The notes under the pieces: generated by a model | What the model saw: only the letters and a program-made list of their open reading frames with translations | Database searches by the model: none | What the model was told of the DNA's origin: nothing | Program-made: the position numbers and the translations under genes | Source: Streptomyces sp. NBC_01216 | Lineage (GTDB): Bacteria > Actinomycetota > Actinomycetes > Streptomycetales > Streptomycetaceae | Assembly (NCBI RefSeq): GCF_035994945.1 | Contig: NZ_CP108677.1 | Coordinates: 6,014,001-6,078,000, forward strand | Direction of reading: 5' to 3' | DNA: 64,000 bases | Shown: piece by piece, positions 17,101-25,587 of the stretch | How positions within the stretch are numbered: position 1 is the stretch's first letter | Layout of the letters: the number at the start of each line of letters is the position of its first letter

Positions 17101-18021
17101 TCAGTGGGAGAGGACGCCGAGGAGCCGCCCCACCGCGCCGCCCAGGCCCCATCGGGCCACCAGCTCCTCCAGCGCCGCCGGGTCCCGAGGCGCGCTCGGA
17201 AGCCGCGGGTCGAAGTCCGGCAGCGGTACGTCCCCGGCGACCCGCACGACCTTGGGGGCCACGTCCAGATAGGACGCCGCCTCCACGATGCCCCTCCGCT
17301 TGGCCGGCGTCAGCCGCGACGTGCGGTCCTCGGCCGCCGCCCGCACTCCCGCCAGGTCGCCGTACTCGGTGATCAGCTGCGCGGCGGTCTTCTCGCCGAT
17401 GCCCTTGACTCCCGGCAGTCCGTCGCTCGCGTCGCCGCGCAGCGCCGCGAAATCGGCGTACTGGTCGGCCCGCACCCCGTACTTCGTCCTGATCAGCTCT
17501 CCGTCGACCAGGTCGCAGTCGCCGACGCCCTTGCGCGGATACAGCACACGCACCCCCCGCGCGTCGTCCACCAGCTGGAAGAGGTCGCGGTCCCCGGTCA
17601 CGATGTCCACCGGTCCCGCGGCCCGGCCGGCGAGCGTCCCGATGACGTCGTCCGCCTCGTACGGCGCGACCCCGACCCGGGCGATGCCCAGGGCGTCCAG
17701 GACGTCCTCGATCACCGGCACCTGCGGGGCGAGCGTGTCCGGGATCTCCTCCTCGTCGGGCCCGGCCGGGGTCTCCTCGGCCACCCGGTGGGCCTTGTAC
17801 GAGGGGATCAGGTCCACTCGCCACTGTGGGCGCCAGTCGGCGTCCATACAGGCCACCAGGTCCTCCGGGTGGTGGTCCTGGACGAGCCGGGCGATGAAGT
17901 CCAGCAGACCGCGCACGGCGTTGACCGGAGTGCCGTCCGGGGCCCTGACCGAGTCCGGCACGCCGAAGTACGCGCGGAAGTAGAGAGAGGCGGTGTCGAG
18001 GAGCATCAGGCGTCGCGTCAC
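17101..18021 (-). CDS. Stand-alone 5'-3' exonuclease (Pol I-type flap nuclease)
   Basis: A protein of about 306 aa resembling the 5' nuclease domain of DNA polymerase I. Conserved acidic metal ligands are visible in MLLDTASLYFRAYF, ACMDADWRPQWR, YEADDVIGTLA, DIVTGDRDLFQLVDD and the helix-hairpin-helix DGLPGVKGIGEKTAAQLI. It would remove RNA primers and 5' flaps during replication and repair. GTG at 18021 gives the usual MTRRLMLLDTAS start; an in-frame GTG at 18039 is possible. The stop lies 9 nt from the iron box of the neighbouring gene. Confidence 0.92.
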   Translation of the reverse strand: MTRRLMLLDTASLYFRAYFGVPDSVRAPDGTPVNAVRGLLDFIARLVQDHHPEDLVACMDADWRPQWRVDLIPSYKAHRVAEETPAGPDEEEIPDTLAPQVPVIEDVLDALGIARVGVAPYEADDVIGTLAGRAAGPVDIVTGDRDLFQLVDDARGVRVLYPRKGVGDCDLVDGELIRTKYGVRADQYADFAALRGDASDGLPGVKGIGEKTAAQLITEYGDLAGVRAAAEDRTSRLTPAKRRGIVEAASYLDVAPKVVRVAGDVPLPDFDPRLPSAPRDPAALEELVARWGLGGAVGRLLGVLSH

Positions 18022-18039
18022 ACCCCGATCATGCCGCAC

Positions 18040-18414
18040 CCCACCGACAGCGGCCCCGCGCCGCCCGCATCGCCCCCGCCTCCGCCGGTGCCCTCATCGC
18101 CTCCGCGTCGCCTTCGTCGCCCCGTCGATGCCTGCGTCGTCGCCACCGTCGTCTTCGCGCCGCCGCCCGGCATCCCCCAGGCCGACGGCGAACTCGTAGG
18201 GGCGCCCGAGTCGTTCGGCACCGCCCCGCGGTCACGCTGGTGCGCGGGCAACCGCCGCTCGCCCTTCCGGCGGTCGTGGCCGGTGTCGACCGGGCCGAAG
18301 TGGGCGTACGGCGAGCGGGATTCGGACCGAGTCCTGCCGGTGTGGGACCCCGGCCCCGCGGGCGGGCTGGAGCCCCAGTAATCGCTCACGGACGGAGAGT
18401 TGTCGACTCCGTAC
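18040..18414. other. Intergenic stretch without a supported gene
   Basis: This region lies between the divergent exonuclease and XRE genes. All long open frames are Pro/Arg/Ser-rich and compositionally biased, with no start supported by a ribosome binding site and no recognisable domain. It may hold a decayed gene. Confidence 0.4.
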
Positions 18415-18460
18415 CGAAAAGGGGTGGTCGCCGAACGTGTTCGGCGACCACCCCTTTTCG
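18415..18460. terminator. Perfect 22-bp inverted repeat with 2-nt loop (bidirectional terminator-like)
   Basis: Bases 18415-18436 are exactly complementary to 18439-18460, separated only by GT. One arm starts CGAAAAGGGG and the other ends CCCCTTTTCG, so both strands read a GC stem followed by T residues. It lies between divergent genes, so its target transcript is unclear. Confidence 0.6.
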
Positions 18461-18551
18461 CCACGACGCGAAACCCCGCACCAAAGCTGCGTAAGGTTCA
18501 GGTAACCGATCAGTACGCCCGGACGCACGCGACACGAGGGAGGGTGCGGTC

Positions 18552-19127
18552 ATGGACGACAAGGAATCACTCCGCGTGGGCGCGGCCGTCAAGAGGCGCC
18601 GACGGGCCCTCCACCTCACCCTGGCCGTCGTGGCCTCGCGCAGCGGGCTGTCCGTGCCGTTCCTCAGCCAGGTCGAGAACGAGCGGGCCCGCCCCAGCAT
18701 GCGCTCGCTCCAGCTGGTAGCCGAGGCACTGGAGACCACGGCCGCCGATCTGCTCGCCGCCGCGGAGTCGGCGCGCACCGTCGATGTCGTACGGGCCGGG
18801 GAGATCCTGGACGACGCGCTGGAGGACGAACCGGGGATCCGGCCCACCGGGGTACGCCCTCTGCTGCGCGGCCGGCACCAGCTGCACGCGCGGGAGTTCA
18901 CCGGCGAGCGGGACGCGGGCCGTGAGTTCACCCACCGCAACGACGAGTTGCTGTACGTCGCCGACGGCGCCGCCGAGGTCGAGGCCGAAGGGCGGGCGTA
19001 CCGGCTCGAACGCGGTGACACGCTCTTCGTCTCCGGTGGCGTACGGCACCGGTGGCGCGCCACCGAGCCGGGCACCCGCCTCCTGGTCGTCGCGGTCGCC
19101 GAGCACATCGTGGCCGGCGACGCGTGA
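18552..19127 (+). CDS. XRE-family regulator with C-terminal cupin
   Basis: The 191-aa protein joins an N-terminal XRE helix-turn-helix (about 10-65, VGAAVKRRRRALHLTLAVVA...LSVPFLSQVENERARPS) to a cupin barrel (about 110-185, TGERDAGREFTHRNDELLYV, RLERGDTLFVSGGVRHRWR). This is the PuuR-like layout: the cupin binds a small ligand and alters DNA binding. ATG at 18552 follows GGGAGGG by about 8 nt. Its stop overlaps the next start (GTGA), coupling it to a metal-receptor-like protein. Confidence 0.88.
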   Translation: MDDKESLRVGAAVKRRRRALHLTLAVVASRSGLSVPFLSQVENERARPSMRSLQLVAEALETTAADLLAAAESARTVDVVRAGEILDDALEDEPGIRPTGVRPLLRGRHQLHAREFTGERDAGREFTHRNDELLYVADGAAEVEAEGRAYRLERGDTLFVSGGVRHRWRATEPGTRLLVVAVAEHIVAGDA

Positions 19128-19843
19128 GGGTCGTCTCGCTGGTCCCCTCGCTCACCGAGGCCGTCGCGGTGAGCGCACCGGGCGTGCTGACGGGCGCCAC
19201 CGACTGGTGTACCCACCCGCCCGGCCTCGACGTCGCCCGGGTGGGAGGGACCAAGAACCCCGACGTCACCGCGATCACGGCTCTGCGGCCCGGCCTCGTG
19301 ATCGCCAACGAGGAGGAGAACCGCGCCCCCGACCTCGCCGCGCTGCGCGCGGCCGGGCTGGACGTGCTGGTCACCGAGGTGCGCACGCTGGACCAGGCGT
19401 TCCCGGAACTGGACCGGGTGCTGCGGGCCTGTGGTGTGGCGTCCCGCCCCCGCTGGCTGGACGAGGCGGAGGCCGCCTGGCGGGCCGTGGAGCCGGCCGG
19501 GCCGCCGCGCACGGCGATCGTCCCGGTCTGGCGCCGTCCCTGGATGGTGCTGGGCCGCGACACCTTCGCCGGTGACCTGCTCGCCCGGCTCGGCGTCCGT
19601 CACCTCTACGCGGACCATGCCGAGCGCTACCCGCGCGTCCCCCTCGACGAACTGAACGCCGCCTGTGCCGACCTCGTCGTGTTGCCCGACGAGCCCTACC
19701 GGTTCACCGCCGACGACGGCCCCGAGGCATTCCCCGGGACACCGGCCGCGCTGGTGGACGGTCGACTCCTCACCTGGTACGGGCCATCGCTGGCCGAGGC
19801 GCCGGCGGCGCTGGGGCGGGCGCTGCGAGCAGCGCGCCGCTGA
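19124..19843 (+). CDS. Helical-backbone metal receptor (BtuF/TroA-like), no signal peptide
   Basis: The 239-aa product fits the periplasmic-binding fold of class III, beginning RVVSLVPSLTEAVAV and continuing GATDWCTHPP, VGGTKNPDVTAITALRPGLVIAN and WRRPWMVLGRDTFAGDLLARLG. Relatives bind cobalamin or chelated metals for ABC importers. Here there is no signal peptide or lipobox and no permease gene nearby, so it is probably cytoplasmic, perhaps a ligand sensor working with the coupled XRE-cupin regulator. GTG at 19124 overlaps the upstream stop. Its last 74 bp overlap the convergent 3' end of the next gene. Confidence 0.78.
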   Translation: MRVVSLVPSLTEAVAVSAPGVLTGATDWCTHPPGLDVARVGGTKNPDVTAITALRPGLVIANEEENRAPDLAALRAAGLDVLVTEVRTLDQAFPELDRVLRACGVASRPRWLDEAEAAWRAVEPAGPPRTAIVPVWRRPWMVLGRDTFAGDLLARLGVRHLYADHAERYPRVPLDELNAACADLVVLPDEPYRFTADDGPEAFPGTPAALVDGRLLTWYGPSLAEAPAALGRALRAARR

Positions 19844-20927
19844 CCAGCCCGCGCACGGTGTGCCGGGCGGCCACCAGCCAGGCCACGACCAGGAGCAGGT
19901 ACAGGCCGACCGTGAGCCACCGCGCCGCCGCCAGGTCCGTGTGCCGCGCGAGTCCTCCGGCGCCCGTCACGCAGGTCCCGACGGGGAACGTGAAAGCCCA
20001 CCAGGTCATCGCGAAGCGCATGCCGCGCCGACGCGCCCGCAGCACCATCGCCCCGGCCAGCACCAGCCACAGCAGGGCGAATCCCGTCACCGGCACGCCG
20101 TACAGGACGGCGAAGGCCGAGAGACCGTCGGCGTAGGGCGCGGGCAGCACACCCGGGGCGGCGTCGGCGAAGTGGGCCGCGGCGGTGGTCGACTGGCCCA
20201 GTGGCCCGAGGACCAGGAAGAGGGTGGGCGTCAGGGCGAGGGGGAGGGGGCCGCCGGTCACGAGACGCCCGAAGACCAGCGGGAGCATCAGGAGGGTGGC
20301 CAGCAGGCTCAGGCCGAACAGGGCGTGGCAGGCGATCAGCAGCGACTGCCGTGCCTGCCCGGCGGGCAGATGGGGCAGCAGCAGCGGGCCGAGCGCGGCG
20401 GAGACCATCGGTGCCACGACCGGCAGCAGCCACACCGGCGACGCGCCCTCGATCCGGTGGCGCACCACCATGAGGTAGGGCACGGCGACGGCGGCGGCCA
20501 GGCCGGTCGCCGTCCCGGCGGTGAACAGGATGGTGTCGACCGCGACGGCGGCGGGCAGCCCGATCCAGTCCCGTCCGACCAGCAGTGTGGCACCGCCGAC
20601 CGCGAGCAGAGCCATCGACAGACAGCCGTAGAACGGGGCGACGGACGGGTCCAGGAGGTGGGTTCGGGCCTGGTCGCGGTGGTACGCCCAGTGCGCCGCG
20701 CGGGCCGCGAGCAGGGCCAGGAGCATCACCAGGGACAGGGACCAGACGGCCGTGCAGGCGGTGCGCAGGCCGGGGACCGCGATGGGGAGGCCGGCTCCCG
20801 CGCTTGCCACGATGGCGGTTCCCATCACCGGCGCGTACCACTGGGGGCCGAGGTGACGGACCGGGGCCGCCCGTACGCCGGGGGTGGTGGCGCGGGGGAC
20901 CGGAGGAGACGGTGCGAGGGTTGCCAT
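19770..20927 (-). CDS. TehA/SLAC1-family (TDT) anion channel or dicarboxylate transporter
   Basis: A protein of about 385 aa with ten hydrophobic helices. Family features include HLGPQWYAPVMGTAIVASAG at the start of helix 1, the TWWAFTFPVGTCVTG motif in helix 8-9 with the conserved FPVG, and a Pro-rich C-terminal tail. The TDT family includes TehA, the SLAC1 anion channel and sulfite exporters. ATG at 20927 is favoured (MATLAPSPP) over an upstream extension. The divergent LysR gene is its probable regulator. Its 3' end overlaps the convergent metal-receptor gene by 74 bp. Confidence 0.8.
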   Translation of the reverse strand: MATLAPSPPVPRATTPGVRAAPVRHLGPQWYAPVMGTAIVASAGAGLPIAVPGLRTACTAVWSLSLVMLLALLAARAAHWAYHRDQARTHLLDPSVAPFYGCLSMALLAVGGATLLVGRDWIGLPAAVAVDTILFTAGTATGLAAAVAVPYLMVVRHRIEGASPVWLLPVVAPMVSAALGPLLLPHLPAGQARQSLLIACHALFGLSLLATLLMLPLVFGRLVTGGPLPLALTPTLFLVLGPLGQSTTAAAHFADAAPGVLPAPYADGLSAFAVLYGVPVTGFALLWLVLAGAMVLRARRRGMRFAMTWWAFTFPVGTCVTGAGGLARHTDLAAARWLTVGLYLLLVVAWLVAARHTVRGLVSGALLAAPAPAPPAPRPAMARTR

Positions 20928-20983
20928 GCCCCCACCGTCGTCCGGCTTCCGCCGCCCCACCAGGGATCACCGGGCTATGACGC

Positions 20984-21000
20984 CATAAGCTGGCTTTATG
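20984..21000. promoter_or_regulatory. Palindrome over the lysR start, with leaderless -10
   Basis: CATAAGC-TG-GCTTTATG is a near-perfect inverted repeat of the LysR T-N11-A type and includes the ATG at 20998. TAAGCT (20986-20991) also reads as a -10 box 6 nt before that ATG. Confidence 0.45.
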
Positions 21001-21927
21001 AGCAGTGAGCCGTCGTCCGTTCCCACCGTCCCGCTGTCCCACCGGGTCCCCGACCTGGGCGCGCTGGAACTGCTCCTGGCCGTCGCCCGTCACGGGAGCC
21101 TGGGGCGGGCCGCCCGCGAGGTGGGAATCACCCAGCCCGCCGCGAGCAGCCGGATCCGGTCGATGGAGCGGCAACTCGGCGTGGCACTGGTGGACCGCTC
21201 ACCTCGGGGCTCGCGGCTCACCGACGCCGGGGCGCTGGTGACGGACTGGGCGCGGCGGATCGTCGAGGCGGCCGAGGCGTTCGACGCGGGGGCGCAGGCC
21301 CTGCGCGGCCGGCGGGATTCACGGCTGCGGGTGGCCGCGTCCATGACGATCGCCGAGTACCTGCTGCCGGGGTGGCTGATCGCGCTGCGCGCGGGGCGGC
21401 CCGGCACCGCGGTGTCCCTGCTGGCCGGGAACTCGGCGGCGGTCGCCGAACGGCTGCTGACCGACGAGGCGGACCTGGGGTTCGTGGAGGGTCTCGCGGT
21501 GCCCGAGGGGCTGGACGGGACGGTCGTCGCCCACGACCGGCTCGCCGTGGTCACCGCGCCCTCCCACCCGTGGGCCCGGCGCCGTGCGCCACTGGACCCC
21601 GGCGAACTGGCCGCCACCCCCCTGATCCTGCGGGAACGCGGCTCGGGTACCCGTCAGGTCCTCGACTCGGCGCTCGCGGCCCACGGCGGGCTGGCGCAGC
21701 CGCTGCTCGAACTCGCCTCCACCACGGCGGTGAAGGCGGCCGCGGTCAGCGCCGCGGGTCCCGCGGTCCTGAGCGAACTGGCCGTCGCGGAGGAACTCGC
21801 CTCGCGCCGCCTGGTCGAGGTCCCGGTCGCCGGCGTCGAGCTGCGCCGTGACCTGCGTGCCGTCTGGCCCGTCGGCCACCGCCCCACCGGCCCGGCACGT
21901 GACCTGCTCTCGCTGACCCGCGGCTGA
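20998..21927 (+). CDS. LysR family transcriptional regulator
   Basis: A 309-aa LysR protein. The helix-turn-helix covers about residues 15-75 (LGALELLLAVARHGSLGRAA...ITQPAASSRIRSMERQLGV) and the periplasmic-binding-like effector domain about 100-305 (LRVAASMTIAEYLLPGWL, AVVTAPSHPWA). It diverges from the TehA/SLAC1-family gene with about 70 bp between the starts, the usual arrangement for a LysR protein and its target. The start codon lies inside a palindrome, consistent with autorepression. No ribosome binding site is present. A copy of a transposon-end sequence begins directly after its stop codon. Confidence 0.9.
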   Translation: MSSEPSSVPTVPLSHRVPDLGALELLLAVARHGSLGRAAREVGITQPAASSRIRSMERQLGVALVDRSPRGSRLTDAGALVTDWARRIVEAAEAFDAGAQALRGRRDSRLRVAASMTIAEYLLPGWLIALRAGRPGTAVSLLAGNSAAVAERLLTDEADLGFVEGLAVPEGLDGTVVAHDRLAVVTAPSHPWARRRAPLDPGELAATPLILRERGSGTRQVLDSALAAHGGLAQPLLELASTTAVKAAAVSAAGPAVLSELAVAEELASRRLVEVPVAGVELRRDLRAVWPVGHRPTGPARDLLSLTRG

Positions 21928-21944
21928 GAGGCTGTCGGGTGGCC
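21928..21944. repeat. Solo copy of a transposon-type terminal repeat
   Basis: GAGGCTGTCGGGTGGCC matches 16 of 17 bases of the terminal repeat of the element at 34149-34310. As there, it begins immediately after a TGA stop codon. No partner end was found within the next few hundred bases. Confidence 0.45.
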
Positions 21945-22018
21945 CGCGGGCCGGGGCGTGACGGACCGGCCGGAGGGGCCGCCAGGGAGGCCGGTCCTCG
22001 TGCGACGACCGGTACCCG

Positions 22019-22636
22019 TCAGCCGGCCAGGCGCTCCGCCAGCAGGAACCCGCCGATGGCGAGCATCATGACACCCGAGACGCGGGTGACGGCCCTGGCC
22101 GCGGAGGGCCGGGTCGTCAGTACCGTGCGGGCGAGGACGCCGACGGCGAGGTAGACCAGGGCGCAGGTGGTCATGTGGAGCGTGCCGAGCAGTCCGGTCT
22201 GCGCGGCGACGGGCCAGCCGCCCGTGGGGTCGACGAACTGCGGGAAGAGCGAGAAGTACAGCAGCAGTGCCTTGGGGTTCAGGCCGCTGGTCCCGGCTCC
22301 CCTCAGGATGATCCGCCCGCGCGACGGGGCGAGGGGCTCCGCGGGCGTGCCCAGGGCGACGGGGCGGCGCAGGACGTCCCAGCCCAGCCACATCAGATAG
22401 GCGGCTCCGGCGACGGTCAGGACGGTGAGCACGGTCCCCGAACTCGCCACGATCACCACCAGGCCGGCCACGGCGAGCAGGGTGTAGCCCGCGTACCCGG
22501 CCGTCAGTCCGGCGACGGCCGGGACGACCGACCGGTCGCGCAGACCGGCGGATATCGCATAGGCCCAGTCGGCCCCCGGGGTGAACACCAGCAGCAGGTC
22601 CACGGCCAGGAAGGCCGCCAGTGTGGTCGTGTCCAC
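22019..22636 (-). CDS. LysE-family amino acid exporter
   Basis: A 205-aa protein with six membrane helices and the LysE/RhtB core TPGADWAYAISAGLRDRSVVPAVAGLTAG and NPKALLLYFSLFPQFVDP. The family exports amino acids and derivatives, limiting toxic accumulation. It starts at GTG (22636). It diverges from an Lrp-type regulator, the standard pairing of exporter and amino-acid sensor. Confidence 0.92.
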   Translation of the reverse strand: MDTTTLAAFLAVDLLLVFTPGADWAYAISAGLRDRSVVPAVAGLTAGYAGYTLLAVAGLVVIVASSGTVLTVLTVAGAAYLMWLGWDVLRRPVALGTPAEPLAPSRGRIILRGAGTSGLNPKALLLYFSLFPQFVDPTGGWPVAAQTGLLGTLHMTTCALVYLAVGVLARTVLTTRPSAARAVTRVSGVMMLAIGGFLLAERLAG

Positions 22637-22747
22637 GGATCGATCCCTCTCACGTCGCGCGTTGCGTGAGGAAGGCTAGATGGGATACGTCCGAATGTGT
22701 TCCCGTATTTTCCCCAGGTGTGCCAGTCTTGGGGGAGAATCTTCTCT

Positions 22748-23200
22748 ATGGATGCCATGGACCGGAAGATTCTTGCCGAACTCCAGCTGGACGGCCGGCT
22801 GACGGTCACCGAGCTGGCCGCCCGCGTGCGGCTGAGTGTCTCGCCCTGCCACCGCCGCCTGCGCGACCTGGAACGCCAAGGGGCGATCCGCGGCTACCGC
22901 GCCGTCGTCGACCCGGCCGCCCTCGGTCTCACCTTCGAGGCCCTCGTCTTCGCCACCCTGCGCTGGGAGGACCCCGGCACCGTCGACGCCTTCGAGGAGG
23001 CGGTGACGGCCGTGCCGCACGTGCTCCAGGCCCAGCGGCTGTTCGGCGAACCCGACTACCTCCTGCGCGTGGCCACCGCCGACCTGGCGGCCTTCCAGGA
23101 GCTGTACGACCAGCGGCTCGCGCGGCTGCCCGGCGTCCAGCGTCTGACGTCCACCCTCGTCATGAAGAACGTCGTCGACGACCGCCCGCTGCCCGAGTAG
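22748..23200 (+). CDS. Lrp/AsnC family transcriptional regulator
   Basis: A 150-aa Lrp-type regulator: winged helix-turn-helix (about 4-60, [20 protein letters not shown] then RLSVSPCHRRLRDLERQGAI) and a RAM ligand-binding domain (about 68-140, LVFATLRWED, VLQAQRLFGEPDYLLRV). It likely senses an amino acid and controls the divergent LysE exporter. ATG at 22748 follows GGGGGAGAA by about 11 nt. The intergenic region contains GGGATACG and CCGTATTT as a loose inverted repeat, a possible operator. Confidence 0.92.
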   Translation: MDAMDRKILAELQLDGRLTVTELAARVRLSVSPCHRRLRDLERQGAIRGYRAVVDPAALGLTFEALVFATLRWEDPGTVDAFEEAVTAVPHVLQAQRLFGEPDYLLRVATADLAAFQELYDQRLARLPGVQRLTSTLVMKNVVDDRPLPE

Positions 23201-23290
23201 CGGGCCGGAGGCGACCCGCGGTACGGCTCCACCGGTACGACGCCGCCCGCGCCCGGCGTCCTCAGAGCCTGTCCTCAGGCGTGCGTGTCC

Positions 23291-23977
23291 TCAGGCGGGT
23301 GCGGTCGCCGCCCGGACCAGGCCCTCCATCACGCGCAGGTCCTCGCCCATCTCCGGATGCCACTGGACGCCCAGCGCCCAGGGCGCGTCGGCCGCCTCCA
23401 CCGCCTCGACCGTGCCGTCCTCCGCGTACGCGGAGGGGATCAGCCCGCGCCCCAGGCGGTCCACCGCCTGGTGGTGATAGGTCGGCACGTCCGTGAGCTC
23501 CGGTGCCAGTGAGGCGTAGAGCGTGCCCGGGACCGGTTTCACCGCGTGGCGGCCGATCACGCCGACCGCCTCGACATGGCCGTCCAGGTGCTGGAGCAGG
23601 GTCCCGCCGCGCGCCACGTTCAGCAGCTGCATGCCCCGGCAGATGCCGAGCAGGGGGGTTCCCGAGGCCAGCGCCGCCTCGATGAGAGCCAGTTCCCAGG
23701 CATCCCTGGCTCGCGCCGGCGGGCCGGTGCGGGGGTCGGCCTCGGCGCCGTACCGTACCGGCTCGACGTCGGCTCCGCCCGCCACCACCAGGCCGTCCAG
23801 GCGGGCCACCAGTTCCGCCGCGGTGTCCGGGGGGCCCGGCGGCAGCATCGTCGCGAGGCCGCCGCTCTCCTGGACGAGCCGGGGGTAGGGAGCCGGCAGC
23901 AGCGCGGCCCGCATGTCCCACACGCCCCAGCGTGCCTGGTCCAGATAGGTCGTCACGCCGATGAGCGGTTTGGTCAC
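23291..23977 (-). CDS. Class I glutamine amidotransferase-like gamma-glutamyl hydrolase (PuuD type)
   Basis: A 228-aa protein with the catalytic Cys in GICRGMQLLNVARGG (about residue 115) and His/Glu in VQWHPE (about 206-210). GATase1 proteins of the PuuD branch cleave gamma-glutamyl amides such as gamma-Glu-GABA. With the GlnA4-like ligase and the two dehydrogenases nearby, it could release the final product from a gamma-glutamyl carrier. GTG at 23977 has GGAGGA at ideal spacing. It lies 41 nt downstream of the permease gene on the same strand. Confidence 0.88.
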   Translation of the reverse strand: MTKPLIGVTTYLDQARWGVWDMRAALLPAPYPRLVQESGGLATMLPPGPPDTAAELVARLDGLVVAGGADVEPVRYGAEADPRTGPPARARDAWELALIEAALASGTPLLGICRGMQLLNVARGGTLLQHLDGHVEAVGVIGRHAVKPVPGTLYASLAPELTDVPTYHHQAVDRLGRGLIPSAYAEDGTVEAVEAADAPWALGVQWHPEMGEDLRVMEGLVRAATAPA

Positions 23978-24018
23978 GGGACTTCCTCCGGTCGGAGCGT
24001 CGGGGGGATACGGGAGCG

Positions 24019-25467
24019 TCAGTCGCGTTCGAGTTCGGCCTCGGCCGCCGCCAGCGCCGCGAACTCCTCCTCCGGCGCCTTGGCCACCAGATGATGTCGA
24101 CTGTAGAACGCGAAGTAGGCGAGGGCGATCACATAGACGCCCAGCGCCATGAGCGCCGCGTCCTGGTCCACCAGGAAGGTCGCCACCAGGGCCGACAGGG
24201 CGAGCGCGAAGGCGACGGACGAGGTCACCACACCGCCCGGCGTCCGGTACGGCCGGTGCAGGTCCGGCTCGCGGCGCCGCAGCACGATGTGCGAGAGCGC
24301 CATCAGGGCGTACGAGATGGTGGCGCCGAACACGGCGATGTTCAGCATCCGCGCGCCGTTCCCGGTTCCGGCGGCCAGGGCGAAGCCGATCGCCCCGGGG
24401 ATCAGCAACCCGAGGTACGGCGACTTGCGGCGGCTGGTCAGGGACAGGAACCGGGGCAGGTAGCCCGCCCGGGAGAGCGCGAAGAGCTGCCGGGAACCGG
24501 CGTAGATCAGGGAGAAGAAGGAGGCGACCAGTCCGGCGAGACCCGCGTAGTTCACGAAGCGGCTGAGCGCGGTCGGCTCGCCGTCGCCCTGGAGCGCCAC
24601 CACCAGCGGGTTGCCCGCCTCCTGGATCGCCGCCGCGCCGCGCGACCCGGTCGCGGCGAAGAAGGTCACCACGGCCAGCAGTGCCAGGATGGCCATCGAC
24701 AGGGCGAGCGCCTTCGGCATCGAGCGGACCGGGTCCTTGGCCTCCTCGGCCGCGAGCGGCACGCCCTCGACCCCGAGGAAGAACCACATGCCGAAGGGGA
24801 ACGCCGCCCAGATCCCGAGCAGGCCGAACGGCAGCCAGGAGTTCGAGCCGAGCGCCTCGCCGTCGACCGGGATGTCGTTCAGCCCGTCGACGTGGAAGTC
24901 GGTGAGCGCGCCGCAGGCGAAGATGACCAGTGCCGCGACCGCGATGGCCGTCACGATCAGGCTGAACCGCAGTGCCTCGCCCACACCCCACAGGTGGATG
25001 CCGATGAAGACGACGAAGCAGGCGAGGTAGACCGGCCAGCCCGACTCCAGGCCGAACAGCCCCAGGGATTCGACGTAGTCGCCGATGAAGATGGAGATCG
25101 CGGCGGGAGCCAGTACGTACTCGATCAGGATCGCGGTTCCGGTGAGGAAGCCGCCCCAGGTGCCGAGCGCCCTGCGGGCGAACCCGTAGCCGCCGCCCGC
25201 CGTGGGGAGGATGGCGGAGAGTTCGGCCAGGGCGAAGACCAGGCAGGCGTACATCGCGCCCATGAGGACGGTGGCGACGGCGAGTCCGCCGAAACCCGCC
25301 TTGGACAGGCCGATGTTCCAGCCGGAGAAGTCGCCGGAGACGACATAGGCGACGCCGAGCCCGGTGAGCAGCAGCCAGCCCGCGCTGCCGCGCCGCAGGG
25401 CCCTGCGCTCCAGATAGTCGTCCCGCGGCGGCGCGGTGCTGTTCCCGGTGGTGTCTTCGAGGGTCAT
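24019..25467 (-). CDS. APC-family permease, probably for ethanolamine
   Basis: The 482-aa protein has twelve membrane helices and APC-superfamily motifs: GDFSGWNIGLSKAGFGGL in helix 1, AELSAILPTAGGGYGFARRALG in helix 2-3 and FFLGVEGVPLAAEEAKDP. These match the ethanolamine permease (Eat) branch. ATG at 25467 gives the natural start MTLEDTTGNS. A 20-bp motif shared with the glnA-gntR intergenic region lies at 25496-25515, inside its promoter region. With the downstream amidohydrolase it forms a transport and breakdown unit. Substrate assignment is by family and context. Confidence 0.85.
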   Translation of the reverse strand: MTLEDTTGNSTAPPRDDYLERRALRRGSAGWLLLTGLGVAYVVSGDFSGWNIGLSKAGFGGLAVATVLMGAMYACLVFALAELSAILPTAGGGYGFARRALGTWGGFLTGTAILIEYVLAPAAISIFIGDYVESLGLFGLESGWPVYLACFVVFIGIHLWGVGEALRFSLIVTAIAVAALVIFACGALTDFHVDGLNDIPVDGEALGSNSWLPFGLLGIWAAFPFGMWFFLGVEGVPLAAEEAKDPVRSMPKALALSMAILALLAVVTFFAATGSRGAAAIQEAGNPLVVALQGDGEPTALSRFVNYAGLAGLVASFFSLIYAGSRQLFALSRAGYLPRFLSLTSRRKSPYLGLLIPGAIGFALAAGTGNGARMLNIAVFGATISYALMALSHIVLRRREPDLHRPYRTPGGVVTSSVAFALALSALVATFLVDQDAALMALGVYVIALAYFAFYSRHHLVAKAPEEEFAALAAAEAELERD

Positions 25468-25495
25468 GGCAGCGTCAGCTCCCGCGTCGAGCCCA

Positions 25496-25515
25496 ATGGA
25501 TTGGTCCCATACCTT
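25496..25515. promoter_or_regulatory. Candidate GntR operator, site A
   Basis: ATGG-N9-ATACCTT lies 28 nt upstream of the permease start. The same arrangement occurs at 26362-26381. The match is 11 of 11 fixed positions with equal spacing. Confidence 0.45.
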
Positions 25516-25587
25516 TGCGCTGGGTCGGCGAGAACGCAACCCCCCTGCGTTACTTTCGGGTTACGCGGTCGCCGCCGGGGCGCCCGC

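Noticed and set aside
17104..18381. A plus-strand frame spanning the exonuclease and the adjacent gap
   Set aside because: Most of it is antisense to the exonuclease; the unique 3' part (18040-18381) is Pro-rich without a domain or start.
23255..23290. A further copy of the MITE end after the Lrp gene (GAGCCTGTC)
   Set aside because: Only 9 bases match; the following sequence is a short TCCTCAGGCG repeat.
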